Both the position numbers and the translations under genes were made by a program. This document shows, piece after piece, positions 1 to 8,049 of a stretch of 9,784 bases of DNA. The stretch's first letter is position 1. Every line of letters begins with the position of its first letter. This DNA is from Nitrospinota bacterium (GTDB lineage Bacteria; Nitrospirota; Nitrospiria; Nitrospirales; UBA8639), in assembly GCA_022561525.1 (NCBI GenBank), contig JADFRB010000034.1, positions 1-9,784 of the forward strand, read 5' to 3'. Under the pieces are notes generated by a model. It did not search any database and had not been told where the DNA came from. It saw only the letters and a program-made list of their open reading frames with translations.

Positions 1-142
1 CCTTGGGAGGTATAATAATCGGTAATTTGTGCCCCATAGGAATATGAGGACGCACTACCAGGTCCTCGGAGAGGACGGGAGCTGGAAGAACCATCAGCGC
101 CCAACTAATAACAATAAGTGAAAATAGCATTATGTTTTTCAT
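1..142 (-). CDS. Exported protein of unknown function, N-terminal part only
   Basis: The frame opens with ATG at 142 and stays open to the left edge, giving 47 residues; the rest lies outside the window. A GGGGA Shine-Dalgarno-like stretch sits about seven bases before the ATG. The start of the protein is a classic signal peptide: MKN, then a hydrophobic core (IMLFSLIVISWALMVLPA) and a likely signal peptidase I site after residue 25 (PVLS|ED). The visible mature part is rich in Pro, Ile and His and matches no family I recognise. It starts 30 nt after the stop of the Cox11-like gene, so it is probably the next gene of the same operon and another periplasmic protein. Confidence 0.7.
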   Translation of the reverse strand, partial: MKNIMLFSLIVISWALMVLPAPVLSEDLVVRPHIPMGHKLPIIIPPK

Positions 143-172
143 AATTTTTTCCCCATAAAATTGAAGGCAATT

Positions 173-802
173 TCATTCCACCAGAGAATCACTGGTCATT
201 ATGTGGGTGGCCACCAAACGTGATCCATTGGGCATATCAAAAGCGGGTCCCAACCGGATGATGCGATACCATCCTGAATGAGGGGGTACAGAATACGTTT
301 GCCCCAAACATAAGCAGTTCATAATAGTCATGGTTTGCAAATTTTGAGGCTCTATATAATGTGGAATCCCACGGAACTTCACCTCCTTATCGCTATTATT
401 AAAATAGGCCACTTTTATCAGTGTTAATTCTCCTGGCCTCAAGGTGAACACACCATCCTTGATGGCTTCTCCGGCGAACGTTTCCTCCCGAGTGAGGCCA
501 CCGATGGTAGCCCAAAAGTGGGCCTGAGCCGCTGTGGGTTTGAGAACCTGAAATTGGCCGCAATCACCATCAAACAACAAACATTCGAATCTGACTTGCA
601 GGGTTATGTAATAAGGTTCTTGCCCCGGTGGCTCTTGCCCCGGTTTAACAGTGGATAACTCTTTTTCTCCACCCACAAGCCAGTCAAAATTTTGCATGGG
701 TGGCGGTTCCGATGCGGGCTTTTGGGTCTCCGCTAACAAGGAAGTTGGTATCCCAAAAACCGTACAGGCTCCAACTAAAAGTAATAAAATAAGGATTTTC
801 AT
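173..802 (-). CDS. Exported Cox11/CtaG-like protein with a CxC motif
   Basis: This is a 209-residue protein from the ATG at 802. I prefer this start because AAGGAAG lies six bases upstream; an in-frame ATG at 817 lacks such a site. Residues 1-24 form a signal peptide. Cleavage after SLLA is plausible, while VGAC at residues 10-13 resembles a lipobox but comes very early. The C-terminal half has the layout of the Cox11 beta-sandwich: a PGE turn near 123, an N-N-S-D strand turn near 135-138, a Pro in the next strand, then NCLCLGQTY at 162-170 and a following Pro. In Cox11 the corresponding CFC pair binds the copper delivered to the CuB site of cytochrome oxidase. Cox11 normally has an N-terminal membrane anchor; here there is a signal peptide and a Pro-rich linker. 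Two further cysteines (74 and 81) could form a disulfide. The Cox11 assignment rests on motif and spacing, not on a search. Confidence 0.55.
   Translation of the reverse strand: MKILILLLLVGACTVFGIPTSLLAETQKPASEPPPMQNFDWLVGGEKELSTVKPGQEPPGQEPYYITLQVRFECLLFDGDCGQFQVLKPTAAQAHFWATIGGLTREETFAGEAIKDGVFTLRPGELTLIKVAYFNNSDKEVKFRGIPHYIEPQNLQTMTIMNCLCLGQTYSVPPHSGWYRIIRLGPAFDMPNGSRLVATHIMTSDSLVE
618..644 (-). repeat. 15-bp period tandem repeat coding PGQEP twice
   Basis: A 12-base block (TCTTGCCCCGGT on the plus strand) occurs twice with a 15-base period. It encodes a duplicated PGQEP unit in the linker between the signal peptide region and the C-terminal domain of the Cox11-like protein. It looks like a small slippage duplication in a flexible linker. 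Confidence 0.6.
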
Positions 803-806
803 GACA

Positions 807-813
807 CTTCCTT
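807..813 (-). promoter_or_regulatory. Shine-Dalgarno deciding the Cox11-like start
   Basis: AAGGAAG on the minus strand lies a few bases before the ATG at 802 and is downstream of the alternative ATG at 817, so the later start is preferred. Confidence 0.6.
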
Positions 814-879
814 TCATATCGTGAGTAAATGTTCAAAGCATCATTGGTGCAATTTGATCACAGAGTGCTTTCGTTTTTT

Positions 880-1416
880 CTATTTTGAAATGGAAGCCAC
901 AATATCATCCAAGACCGCATCCAATTCGCGTCCTAAGCCCCCCAATCCTTTGTAGGGCGCTAGCGCAGAGGAAGGCCTGTAATAAGTTAACAGGACTTTT
1001 CCATCACTGGCTTCCATAATCAGAACGCGAAATGGCATTTCAAGAGCTGCTGCCCCATCGTTTTTCGCAATAACTTTTCCATATCTTGGGTGAAAAAATT
1101 CGATCCCAAGCATGCCGCCTGTATTCAATCCAACTAATTTCAATAACTCTTGGTGATCCGTGTTGGAGATAATGAGCAAGTCTTTGGACTCAATGGTTTC
1201 TTTGACCCGGCTTACCGTATCCATGTACGGATAATTCGATTGAACAACGATTCGATCCTTGGGCAATGGCATGGCGATTGAACGGTCGCCAAAAACCATT
1301 TTCATTGCCGTTTCTTCGACTTCCGCCTCAGGAGTTTTGGTACAACCAAGACTGAGTATCATCGCGCTGACGATTGCGAAGCAAAAAATTTTTATATTTT
1401 GGGTTAAATTTTTCAT
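880..1416 (-). CDS. DUF302 family protein, probable lipoprotein
   Basis: This 178-residue protein has a good AGGAGA ribosome binding site before its ATG. Residues 1-24 are a hydrophobic export signal ending in LSLGC; Cys25 is the likely lipidated residue, although the lipobox is not ideal (Ser at -3, Leu at -2). The DUF302 domain (COG3439, TT1751-like fold) covers roughly residues 56-175. It shows the G-I-E-F-F-HP strand near 104-110, the EMPFRVLI strand near 126-133 followed by a DGK turn, and YYRPSS near 145-150. The family's function is unknown. It is a paralogue of the gene just upstream, most similar in the C-terminal third. The Cys found in the LPC motif of other DUF302 members is replaced by MPF. 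It probably acts in the periplasm on a membrane leaflet. The link to metal or sulfur handling comes from context only. Confidence 0.75.
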   Translation of the reverse strand: MKNLTQNIKIFCFAIVSAMILSLGCTKTPEAEVEETAMKMVFGDRSIAMPLPKDRIVVQSNYPYMDTVSRVKETIESKDLLIISNTDHQELLKLVGLNTGGMLGIEFFHPRYGKVIAKNDGAAALEMPFRVLIMEASDGKVLLTYYRPSSALAPYKGLGGLGRELDAVLDDIVASISK

Positions 1417-1468
1417 ACGTTTTCTCCTAGTAAAATAGACCTCAAGGGCCGTTTAAATCGAATTCACA

Positions 1469-1990
1469 CTACTTCACCCCGGCATCAGAGATTTTGCCCA
1501 TCAACGTATCTAATTCCTTACCAAGTGCATGAAGTTTCTTGAAATTGGCAAACAAAGAGGATGGCTTCTTATACCGTATAATTGCTTTTCCATCCGGCCC
1601 TTCCCAAATGACAATTTTCAAGGGGATCTCCATGGCGGCTCTGGGATCATTGTCAAATATAGGTATCCCCAGATCTGGACGGTAAAGAAAAAATGCTTTG
1701 GCTCCTTTTCGTTCCCGCCCAACCATCCGTTGCATTAATTGATAATTGGGTTCACCGACGATAATAAAACGTGCCCCCTTGATCGCACGCTCAATATTGG
1801 AAATGGCTCTTCGATAGGGAAGGGTTGATTTTTTTTCAACGATGACACTTGCGACGGATTTATATTCCTTCGCCCAAGCAGATTCGTTCCCGGCGTGAAA
1901 TACACCCACGAACAAGAGAACCCCCAGAACAGAAGAAAGAAAGGTGGTTACCTCTCTTCGCCAGAATCGTTTTTTAATCCAATTGACCAT
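1469..1990 (-). CDS. DUF302 family protein, exported
   Basis: This 173-residue protein starts at an ATG preceded by a strong AAGGAGGTG site. The N-terminus is positively charged (KKRFWRRE), followed by a hydrophobic core at about 15-32 and a likely signal peptidase site after AWA at residue 40, so the mature protein should be soluble in the periplasm. The DUF302 domain follows. Its hallmark segment EIPLKIVIWE (121-130), then GPDGK and RYKKPSS (139-145), and a C-terminal helix with LGKELD match the neighbouring paralogue (EMPFRVLIME, SDGK, YYRPSS, LGRELD). No cysteine occurs in the mature protein, so it is unlikely to bind a soft metal through thiols. It starts 41 nt after the RND gene stop. 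The two DUF302 genes look like an old tandem duplication with one copy soluble and one lipid-anchored. Confidence 0.75.
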   Translation of the reverse strand: MVNWIKKRFWRREVTTFLSSVLGVLLFVGVFHAGNESAWAKEYKSVASVIVEKKSTLPYRRAISNIERAIKGARFIIVGEPNYQLMQRMVGRERKGAKAFFLYRPDLGIPIFDNDPRAAMEIPLKIVIWEGPDGKAIIRYKKPSSLFANFKKLHALGKELDTLMGKISDAGVK

Positions 1991-2031
1991 CAGACACCTC
2001 CTTGGTTTATTAAATGAGTTGACTTACCAGT

Positions 2032-5000
2032 TCATAACGCAGAGCGCTTGGATATTGAAACTCCTGGAGTGGCTGGCGGCACGCCAAACACCTTTCGTAG
2101 AAATTCCTTGGCATCATCCAACAAGGAATAGACGACCGGCACCACAATAAGGCTGAGAGCTGTGGAACTGATGATGGCCCCGATCAAGGCCGTCGCAATC
2201 GGGCGAAAGCGATCCATCCCCGTCGGTGGAGCAAACATGGGAGGAATGAACGCCGCTGTGAACGTGATTGCTGTCATCAAGACGGGAATTAATCGAATCG
2301 CGCCTCCATTAATGATCGCTTCCCGCCGGGGCTTCCCCGCCGCCCGTTCCAGCTCAATTTTATCGAGTAAATAGATCCCGGTGGCCATGACGGATGCGGT
2401 CGCAATCGTCAGTCCCCACACCACCGGTGGAGACCAATACATGCCCCGCCAATACAAAAAGAAAATCGCCCCGAAAACCTGCAGAGGTGCATCCATCAGA
2501 ATGGCCATGGTGCACACCAAGGATTGTGTCTGAAGCAATAACACGAACATCAAGATAAAAATGGCCAAGGCCAAAGCAGAATACAAGCGGTAGAGGTTGT
2601 CCATCATATCCAGCATGAGCCCTTTGGGTTGAACCGTATATCCTTTGGGTAATGTCACAGAAGTTTTTATACCCATCACCAACCCCGCAGTGGCCATCCT
2701 TAAGCCAACCCCTCGATATTGTCCCAGCACACTTATTGCGTATTGAAGATCTTCCTTGTAGACCAGATCGGTGCCATTTTTGAGTTCGATTGTGGCCACA
2801 TCTTTTAAGGAGATTTGGCCGCCATCGGGTAAATTCAATTTGACCTGCTCAAGATCCTCCAGCGTCACCCGCTGATCCGGTTTGTAACGAAGGAGGAGTC
2901 GACGGTGCCGGAATCCTTCTTCAGGCTTAAAAAATTCTGAGGTCATACCGCCATTCAATGCGTAATATGCCTCCTTCGCAATTTGAGGAACATCCAGACC
3001 CAATTCCTTGGCCCGTACTCGATCAATCTTGAGATGATATTGCGGCATCGTCATCGACCAATTGGTAAAGGGTTGGACAATTCCTGGCGTTCTTTGCGCG
3101 ATCGCCAACCCCTGTTTCCCAATTTTTGCCAATTCCTCAAGATCTGGCCCTTTAATCACCGCTTCCACTGGTGCACGAGCCGTGTTGACGGGTGTTGCAC
3201 CCATTTCCATGAGCCAGAAAGACCTAATTCCCGGAACCGATGAAATCGCTTCATTCTGGACTCCATCCATGATTTCCCAGATGTCCCGTCCACTGAGTTC
3301 TGAACAGGGTTTGACGACATAAGTTAAGAGAGGATGGTTATCGGCCCACCGGTTATAAAACTGACAAACCCGCTCTTCTTTGTTACTCAAAGTAATCTTG
3401 AAAGAAGCCCGATTAACCGTCCGAACCCCATAGCCTGAAAAATAGGTCCCAAATACGGGCTCAACACCGATTTGGGTAGAAACCAATTTGATCTCGGGTT
3501 GGCGGAGTAAGATGGCCTCAATTTGGGATACCATCGCCTCCGTTCCCCGGAAGGAAGTCCCGGGCCAGGCTTCTACTTCTCCTACCGCTTGAGCGGTATC
3601 CTGGAGAGGCATGCCTTCCCATCCGAGGGTCGGCCAAATTTTATAGGCGATGTACATGGAACTCATCGCCAATGCAATCACAATCGAACGGTTATCGAGA
3701 GCGAGAGCCAAAACATGCCGATAGAACCAAACGATAACATCCAGCAATTTGGCAAACGGGTAGAGGATTACCTTGAGAATCCTGTCCAGGATATGGGCGC
3801 TTCGTTCCCGGTAAGGTTTGTACAGATAGGCAGCCATCATGGGATTGAGCGTAAGGGAAAGAAATGCCGAGAATCCCATGGCAAATATCATCGGCCAAGT
3901 CATGCCTCGAAAACCGGCCCCCATGGTGCCCTGAAGAACCAGGTCCGGCGTGAGCGCAATCATGAAAATGAGAGCAGAGAGAATATTAGGCAGGAGGATT
4001 TCCTGAGATCCATCGAGGGCCGCGTCTTTCGGTGATTTCCCAAACTTTAAATGGCGATTTATTACATCGATAAGAACCACGGAATCATCAACCAATCGCC
4101 CGATGACAAAGGTAATCCCCATCAAAGTCGAAGTGTTGATAGTTTGCCCTGCCATGGGGAAAAATATGAAACTGGCTGCGACTGCCGCAGGAAGGGTGAC
4201 CAGAACGATAAAAGTCGGCGTAATATTCTGGATAAAGACCAGAACGACGAGGCCCGTTATAATGAAGGCAAGCATCATCTCAAACCAGGCATTGGCGACT
4301 ATCGTTTCCAGAAACGCTTTCCGGTTATAGGCCACTTCATAGGTCAGCCCTGGAAATTCCTTGCTAAATTCCTCCATCAGCCCAGGCCGGGGGTCGGTCG
4401 GCAAGCCCATGAACTCCTTTATTTTTTTAATGAACCCCGTGTCCTCCGCGCCAATGATCTGCGAAATTACATCGTAATCGCTGGCTTCTGGCTGCTTCAT
4501 TATTTGAATGAGTAATCCTTCTTTTCCATTGAAGTGATAGGCGCTGGTCACTTCTGAAAAGGTATCTTGGACCTGGGCCACGTCACTCAAATACACGATG
4601 TTATCGTTCACTGTGGCGACAGGAATATCATTGAGTTTGAGTGGATCTCGAAATCGTGCGTCGGCGCGTATGAGGATATCGGTTTCCTTGCTTCGGAGCT
4701 TCCCGGCCGCGCGGCTGATGTGCTGTTGTTCCAGGGCTTTTTTCAGGTCCATCAATCCCAGCGAATAGGCCGCCAGCTTGTCCCGGTCCACCTCAACCAA
4801 AATGAGTCGCCGCTTGCCTCCGAAGGGAATGGCTGACTGCACGCCGGGAATTGCTTCGAGCCGATCTCGCAGGGTGTTTGCAACAAATTCTCGTAACCGA
4901 ACTTCATCATAGTCCTGCCGGGCAATGTTGAGATCTAAAATGGGAACGTTATCATTCGCAACGTGAACGACCCAGGGATTGCTTGTATTATCCTTATCGA

Positions 5001-5433
5001 TGGGAAGCTCATTGAGCATGTTCGAGAGCAGCGTCTGGACCTCCACCTTGTGTTTGTTCATATCCGTGTAATACTCGAAACCCACGATGACCTCGGTACG
5101 GCCCTCCTGCGAATTCGAACGAATGAAGGTCACTTCATCCAGCACGGTCATTTTTTGCTCTATGGGGCGGGCAAAGTAGGCTTCCATGTCTTCAGCAGCC
5201 ACCCCTGGATAATTGATAATGATGCCGACTGTGGGGTTTTCGACGTAAGGCTGCAGTTCCTTCACCGTCGTGCTGTAAGTCATGATGCCACTTACCACCA
5301 TAAAGAGAATCACCGGGATTATCAGCATCGGTTTTTCGATGGCGACAATGGGGAGCTTCCGGAGCCATGTCATACCCCGGTACTCAACCGGCTTGCCATC
5401 ATCTGAGAGAAATGTCCGTGCCATAAGTCCCAC
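2032..5433 (-). CDS. RND-family efflux pump, inner-membrane permease
   Basis: This 1133-residue AcrB/CusA/SwrC-type permease would be the proton-driven engine of the tripartite pump. Architecture: TM1 near 35-55, first periplasmic porter loop 56-375, TM2-TM6 about 380-535, an interdomain helix, TM7 near 581-600, second periplasmic loop to about 945, then TM8-TM12. TM4 carries the relay motif GRLVDDSVV with Asp449-Asp450. In TM10 the AcrB Lys940 position appears to be Ala1017 and the next residue Thr1018. Two periplasmic cysteines (690 and 710) and Met742/Met744 lie in the porter domain. A roughly 30-residue insertion precedes TM2. The length is about 90 above AcrB. The frame can start at GTG 5433 or ATG 5424 (GGGA lies just 3 nt before the latter); the start is not settled. 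Whether it belongs to the heavy-metal (HME) or drug (HAE) branch is unclear. The gene lies 12 nt after the MFP stop. Confidence 0.93.
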   Translation of the reverse strand: MGLMARTFLSDDGKPVEYRGMTWLRKLPIVAIEKPMLIIPVILFMVVSGIMTYSTTVKELQPYVENPTVGIIINYPGVAAEDMEAYFARPIEQKMTVLDEVTFIRSNSQEGRTEVIVGFEYYTDMNKHKVEVQTLLSNMLNELPIDKDNTSNPWVVHVANDNVPILDLNIARQDYDEVRLREFVANTLRDRLEAIPGVQSAIPFGGKRRLILVEVDRDKLAAYSLGLMDLKKALEQQHISRAAGKLRSKETDILIRADARFRDPLKLNDIPVATVNDNIVYLSDVAQVQDTFSEVTSAYHFNGKEGLLIQIMKQPEASDYDVISQIIGAEDTGFIKKIKEFMGLPTDPRPGLMEEFSKEFPGLTYEVAYNRKAFLETIVANAWFEMMLAFIITGLVVLVFIQNITPTFIVLVTLPAAVAASFIFFPMAGQTINTSTLMGITFVIGRLVDDSVVLIDVINRHLKFGKSPKDAALDGSQEILLPNILSALIFMIALTPDLVLQGTMGAGFRGMTWPMIFAMGFSAFLSLTLNPMMAAYLYKPYRERSAHILDRILKVILYPFAKLLDVIVWFYRHVLALALDNRSIVIALAMSSMYIAYKIWPTLGWEGMPLQDTAQAVGEVEAWPGTSFRGTEAMVSQIEAILLRQPEIKLVSTQIGVEPVFGTYFSGYGVRTVNRASFKITLSNKEERVCQFYNRWADNHPLLTYVVKPCSELSGRDIWEIMDGVQNEAISSVPGIRSFWLMEMGATPVNTARAPVEAVIKGPDLEELAKIGKQGLAIAQRTPGIVQPFTNWSMTMPQYHLKIDRVRAKELGLDVPQIAKEAYYALNGGMTSEFFKPEEGFRHRRLLLRYKPDQRVTLEDLEQVKLNLPDGGQISLKDVATIELKNGTDLVYKEDLQYAISVLGQYRGVGLRMATAGLVMGIKTSVTLPKGYTVQPKGLMLDMMDNLYRLYSALALAIFILMFVLLLQTQSLVCTMAILMDAPLQVFGAIFFLYWRGMYWSPPVVWGLTIATASVMATGIYLLDKIELERAAGKPRREAIINGGAIRLIPVLMTAITFTAAFIPPMFAPPTGMDRFRPIATALIGAIISSTALSLIVVPVVYSLLDDAKEFLRKVFGVPPATPGVSISKRSAL

Positions 5434-5445
5434 AATTTCTAAAGA

Positions 5446-6645
5446 TTAATAACCAGAAACCACAGTGACCTCTTGAAAATCAGTCAATCCTCGTGCGCCT
5501 TTAATGATGACCCTATCGCCGGCTTTGATTCCTTTCACCACTTCCACCATATCTTTGCTGGAAATCCCAAGGACGACGGGCTTCTTCTCGGCGACAACAG
5601 TATCGGTGGTAAACACCACCGTTTCCCCTTCAACTTGCAAGACAGCCTGTCTTGGAATCATCACCGCATTGGACTTACGTCGAAGGACGAAGTCGACAAC
5701 GGCATACATTTCTGCCCGAATGTTGCCCTTAGGGTTATCAATGAGTAGCTCAACGGTGCTCGTCCGGGTCCGAAGATTGAGTTTTGGAAACACGGCCGAT
5801 ACTCTGGCATTAATTTTGTTGTAAGGTTTCGGCAAAGAAGGAAATCGTATCGTGGCCCGGGTCCCGACTCGAACGTAGTGACTGTCTTTTTCCGCCACTT
5901 TTACCTGTACCCGCATCTGTCGCGTATCAGCCATATCAAAGAGGTGCGTGGCGGAGTGAACAAGTTCGCCCGGGTTGATGAGTTTTACCCGATTCATGAT
6001 AATGCCATCGATAGGTGAGGTGACTTTTGTATAAGAAATCATTGTTTTAATTTTTTCTACCTTTGCCTTTGCACTTTCAAACATCATCTGGGACCGATCA
6101 GCCTCAGATTGTGATATAGCCCCTTCCTTCACCAGACGAGAATCCCGCTGAGACTCCAGTTCGGTAAAGGTCATGTGTGCCATCCGTTCCGCCAGAGTGG
6201 TCAACAATTCTTGTTCGTCTAACCTGACCAACAATTGGCCTTTGCGCACCACATCTCCGACATCTACATAAATTCCATCAATCCATCCTTCAATTCTAGA
6301 AAACACTTTCACAACTGACTTGGGAATGACGGTACCGGTATAGGTCACCGTTGAGGAAATTTTACCTTTCTTAGCGAGAACGACCGTCACCGCAGTGGCT
6401 CCGGTCAGCGGACTCATCGTCATGTCGAGACGGGGAGCGCTCAGGTAAGCAGCAATGAAAATCGCTGAATTATAGATCAGATACAACAGGCCTCCTGTCA
6501 CAACGACCTTGACCAACAACCGGACTCCCCTAACCCCGACCTGGCGGACTTTAGTCGACCCTTCATTCTTCTCCAAAGACGGACCCGTTTCCTTTACATC
6601 CTTATCCTCCAAAGACCGAACAGATTCCCGGGCATCTTCGTTCAT
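5446..6645 (-). CDS. RND periplasmic adaptor (membrane fusion protein)
   Basis: This 399-residue HlyD/AcrA-type adaptor would link the RND permease to the outer-membrane channel. It has a charged cytoplasmic N-terminus (1-40), one transmembrane helix near 41-69, the first half of a lipoyl domain with G-x3-I-x-V-x2-GD-V-V-x-KGQ-LL (120-139), a short alpha-hairpin (about 144-203), the second lipoyl half with SPIDGII (210-216) and NPGELV (224-229), a beta-barrel (about 245-320) and a membrane-proximal domain (about 325-395) ending in KAGDRVI and KGARGL. It has no cysteine and therefore no lipobox, unlike AcrA; the anchor is a real TM helix. No Met-rich or His-rich metal site like that of CusB is evident. 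It overlaps the TolC-like gene by 4 nt (ATGA), with GAGG/GAAGG just upstream, so translation is probably coupled. Confidence 0.92.
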   Translation of the reverse strand: MNEDARESVRSLEDKDVKETGPSLEKNEGSTKVRQVGVRGVRLLVKVVVTGGLLYLIYNSAIFIAAYLSAPRLDMTMSPLTGATAVTVVLAKKGKISSTVTYTGTVIPKSVVKVFSRIEGWIDGIYVDVGDVVRKGQLLVRLDEQELLTTLAERMAHMTFTELESQRDSRLVKEGAISQSEADRSQMMFESAKAKVEKIKTMISYTKVTSPIDGIIMNRVKLINPGELVHSATHLFDMADTRQMRVQVKVAEKDSHYVRVGTRATIRFPSLPKPYNKINARVSAVFPKLNLRTRTSTVELLIDNPKGNIRAEMYAVVDFVLRRKSNAVMIPRQAVLQVEGETVVFTTDTVVAEKKPVVLGISSKDMVEVVKGIKAGDRVIIKGARGLTDFQEVTVVSGY

Positions 6646-8048
6646 CCTTCAACCTCAATCATGCCAATGGCCTTCTTCAAAGCCATGAGCTGAATCTGAT
6701 AATCCGCTACAGCCGCAGAGAAGTTCTGTTCAGCCTGTAATTGGGCAGTCTGGGCGTCCAACAAGTTTTCAATAATGCTTTTCCCTAGCTGAACTTTTAG
6801 GGCCTCAATACGAAGAACCTCATTTGATTCATCCACAGCCACCTGTGCAGCGGTGATCCTTTGTTGCGCCTCTCTCGTATTCAGGTAAGCCGCGTGAACC
6901 TCTTGGGTCACTTGGAGTTTAAGTTGAATCAATTCCTTATCAAGTTTGGCGTAGCGGAGTCGCTCCCCTGTAACTTTCGCCTCAATTGTTCCGCCGCTAA
7001 ACAATGGAACTGACAAGAAAATTCCGGCAAATACCTGAGGAAATAGGCCGGAGTTGTCCCCGGCGACTCCTTGGACTTGTCCCCTCAATTCAATATTGGG
7101 TAAGTGCTCCGCAAAGCGAATTCGAATTTTCTTCTCCTGCATTTTTAATTTCTTCTGTGCCGCCAATATTTCGGGCCGATGTTGAAATGCCTGATGCTGG
7201 ACCTCAGGAAGGCTATACTTTTGTATCAGGCTGGCCTTTTGCGTCAATTGTTGGGAAGATATGCGTAGATCACCAGAAATGGTAGTCTTTGGTCTTCCTG
7301 CCTCTTCACCAAGGAGCACGTCAAGCAGCCCATACAGGATCTCTTGGGCATTCAAAAATCTAATCAGGATTTGCTCCACTTCCGCCAGACGTGTGTTGAC
7401 TTTGAACGTGTCTACCCTTGCAACTTTCCCCTCATTAAAGCGTTGTTGGACGACTCGCTTTGATTCCAAAAGTTGTTCTTTTGATTTTCGCGTAGCCCGA
7501 ATAAAATCTTTTAACTTCAGGATGTTGTAATACACGCTGGCGACATTAAAAATCAGTTCGTCCCGAGTTTGTGCTAACCGGTTAGCTGCCAACTCCCTTC
7601 CTAGCTTTTCCAACTTGATCTGGTTTGTGATCCGGCCTCCCGTATAAATCGGAATAGTGATACTTCCCCCAAAACTAAATATATTATTGTTAAACTCGCG
7701 ATCGGGGGGTGAATTTGTTTGTTTTTGATCCAAAACCACAGATTTTCCCAATCGGGGAATGCTAATGGGGCCGTAAGTGAAATCGGCGACGTCAAAATTA
7801 ATTCTGCCAAATTGTTCACCCTTAGCGGCAAGGATTTCCTGATCCGAAACATCGATTGCTATCCTTGCTGCCTGCAGCCCGGGATTTTGTTTCAACGCAA
7901 GTTGAGTGAGTTCGGCCAGATTCATCGGATCCCGGTGTATGTTGATTTGTTTTTTCAGGGTGATTGATGGTTCTTGAGAGACGGCATAGGGATGGGGAAG
8001 CACAGCACATATCAGAAACGGTAGCAACACACTTAGGCTGATTTTCAT
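6642..8048 (-). CDS. TolC-like outer-membrane efflux protein
   Basis: From the ATG at 8048 this is a 468-residue outer-membrane factor. That start is chosen because GGAGG lies five bases upstream; an in-frame ATG at 8069 would add seven residues without a site of its own. The signal peptide is MKISLSVLLPFLICAVLPHPYAVS, probably cut before QEP. The two OEP repeats are visible. The first begins near MNLAELTQLALKQNPGLQAA and includes the GGRITNQ strand and the GKVARVDTFK helix turn. The second begins near LPEVQHQAFQHRPEILAAQK and includes FLSVPLFSGGTIEAK and GKSIIENLLDAQ. Both contain the long coiled-coil helices and short beta-strand segments of the trimeric channel. It is the exit duct of the pump encoded by the next two genes. 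A Cys inside the signal is not in a proper lipobox. Confidence 0.92.
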   Translation of the reverse strand: MKISLSVLLPFLICAVLPHPYAVSQEPSITLKKQINIHRDPMNLAELTQLALKQNPGLQAARIAIDVSDQEILAAKGEQFGRINFDVADFTYGPISIPRLGKSVVLDQKQTNSPPDREFNNNIFSFGGSITIPIYTGGRITNQIKLEKLGRELAANRLAQTRDELIFNVASVYYNILKLKDFIRATRKSKEQLLESKRVVQQRFNEGKVARVDTFKVNTRLAEVEQILIRFLNAQEILYGLLDVLLGEEAGRPKTTISGDLRISSQQLTQKASLIQKYSLPEVQHQAFQHRPEILAAQKKLKMQEKKIRIRFAEHLPNIELRGQVQGVAGDNSGLFPQVFAGIFLSVPLFSGGTIEAKVTGERLRYAKLDKELIQLKLQVTQEVHAAYLNTREAQQRITAAQVAVDESNEVLRIEALKVQLGKSIIENLLDAQTAQLQAEQNFSAAVADYQIQLMALKKAIGMIEVEG

Positions 8049-8049
8049 G

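Noticed and set aside
3523..4035. A 170-codon open frame on the plus strand inside the RND gene
   Set aside because: It lies wholly opposite a clear RND coding region, and its product is rich in His, Arg and Gly with no domain, as expected for an antisense shadow.
4051..5406. Several long plus-strand open frames (4051-4515, 4567-4836, 4963-5406)
   Set aside because: All are antisense to the RND pump, have no ribosome binding site pattern and no recognisable domains.
2032..5433. Calling the pump CusA or another named heavy-metal transporter
   Set aside because: The CusA methionine relay cannot be placed with confidence and the TM4 motif GRLVDDS is closer to the SwrC-type group; the substrate stays open.
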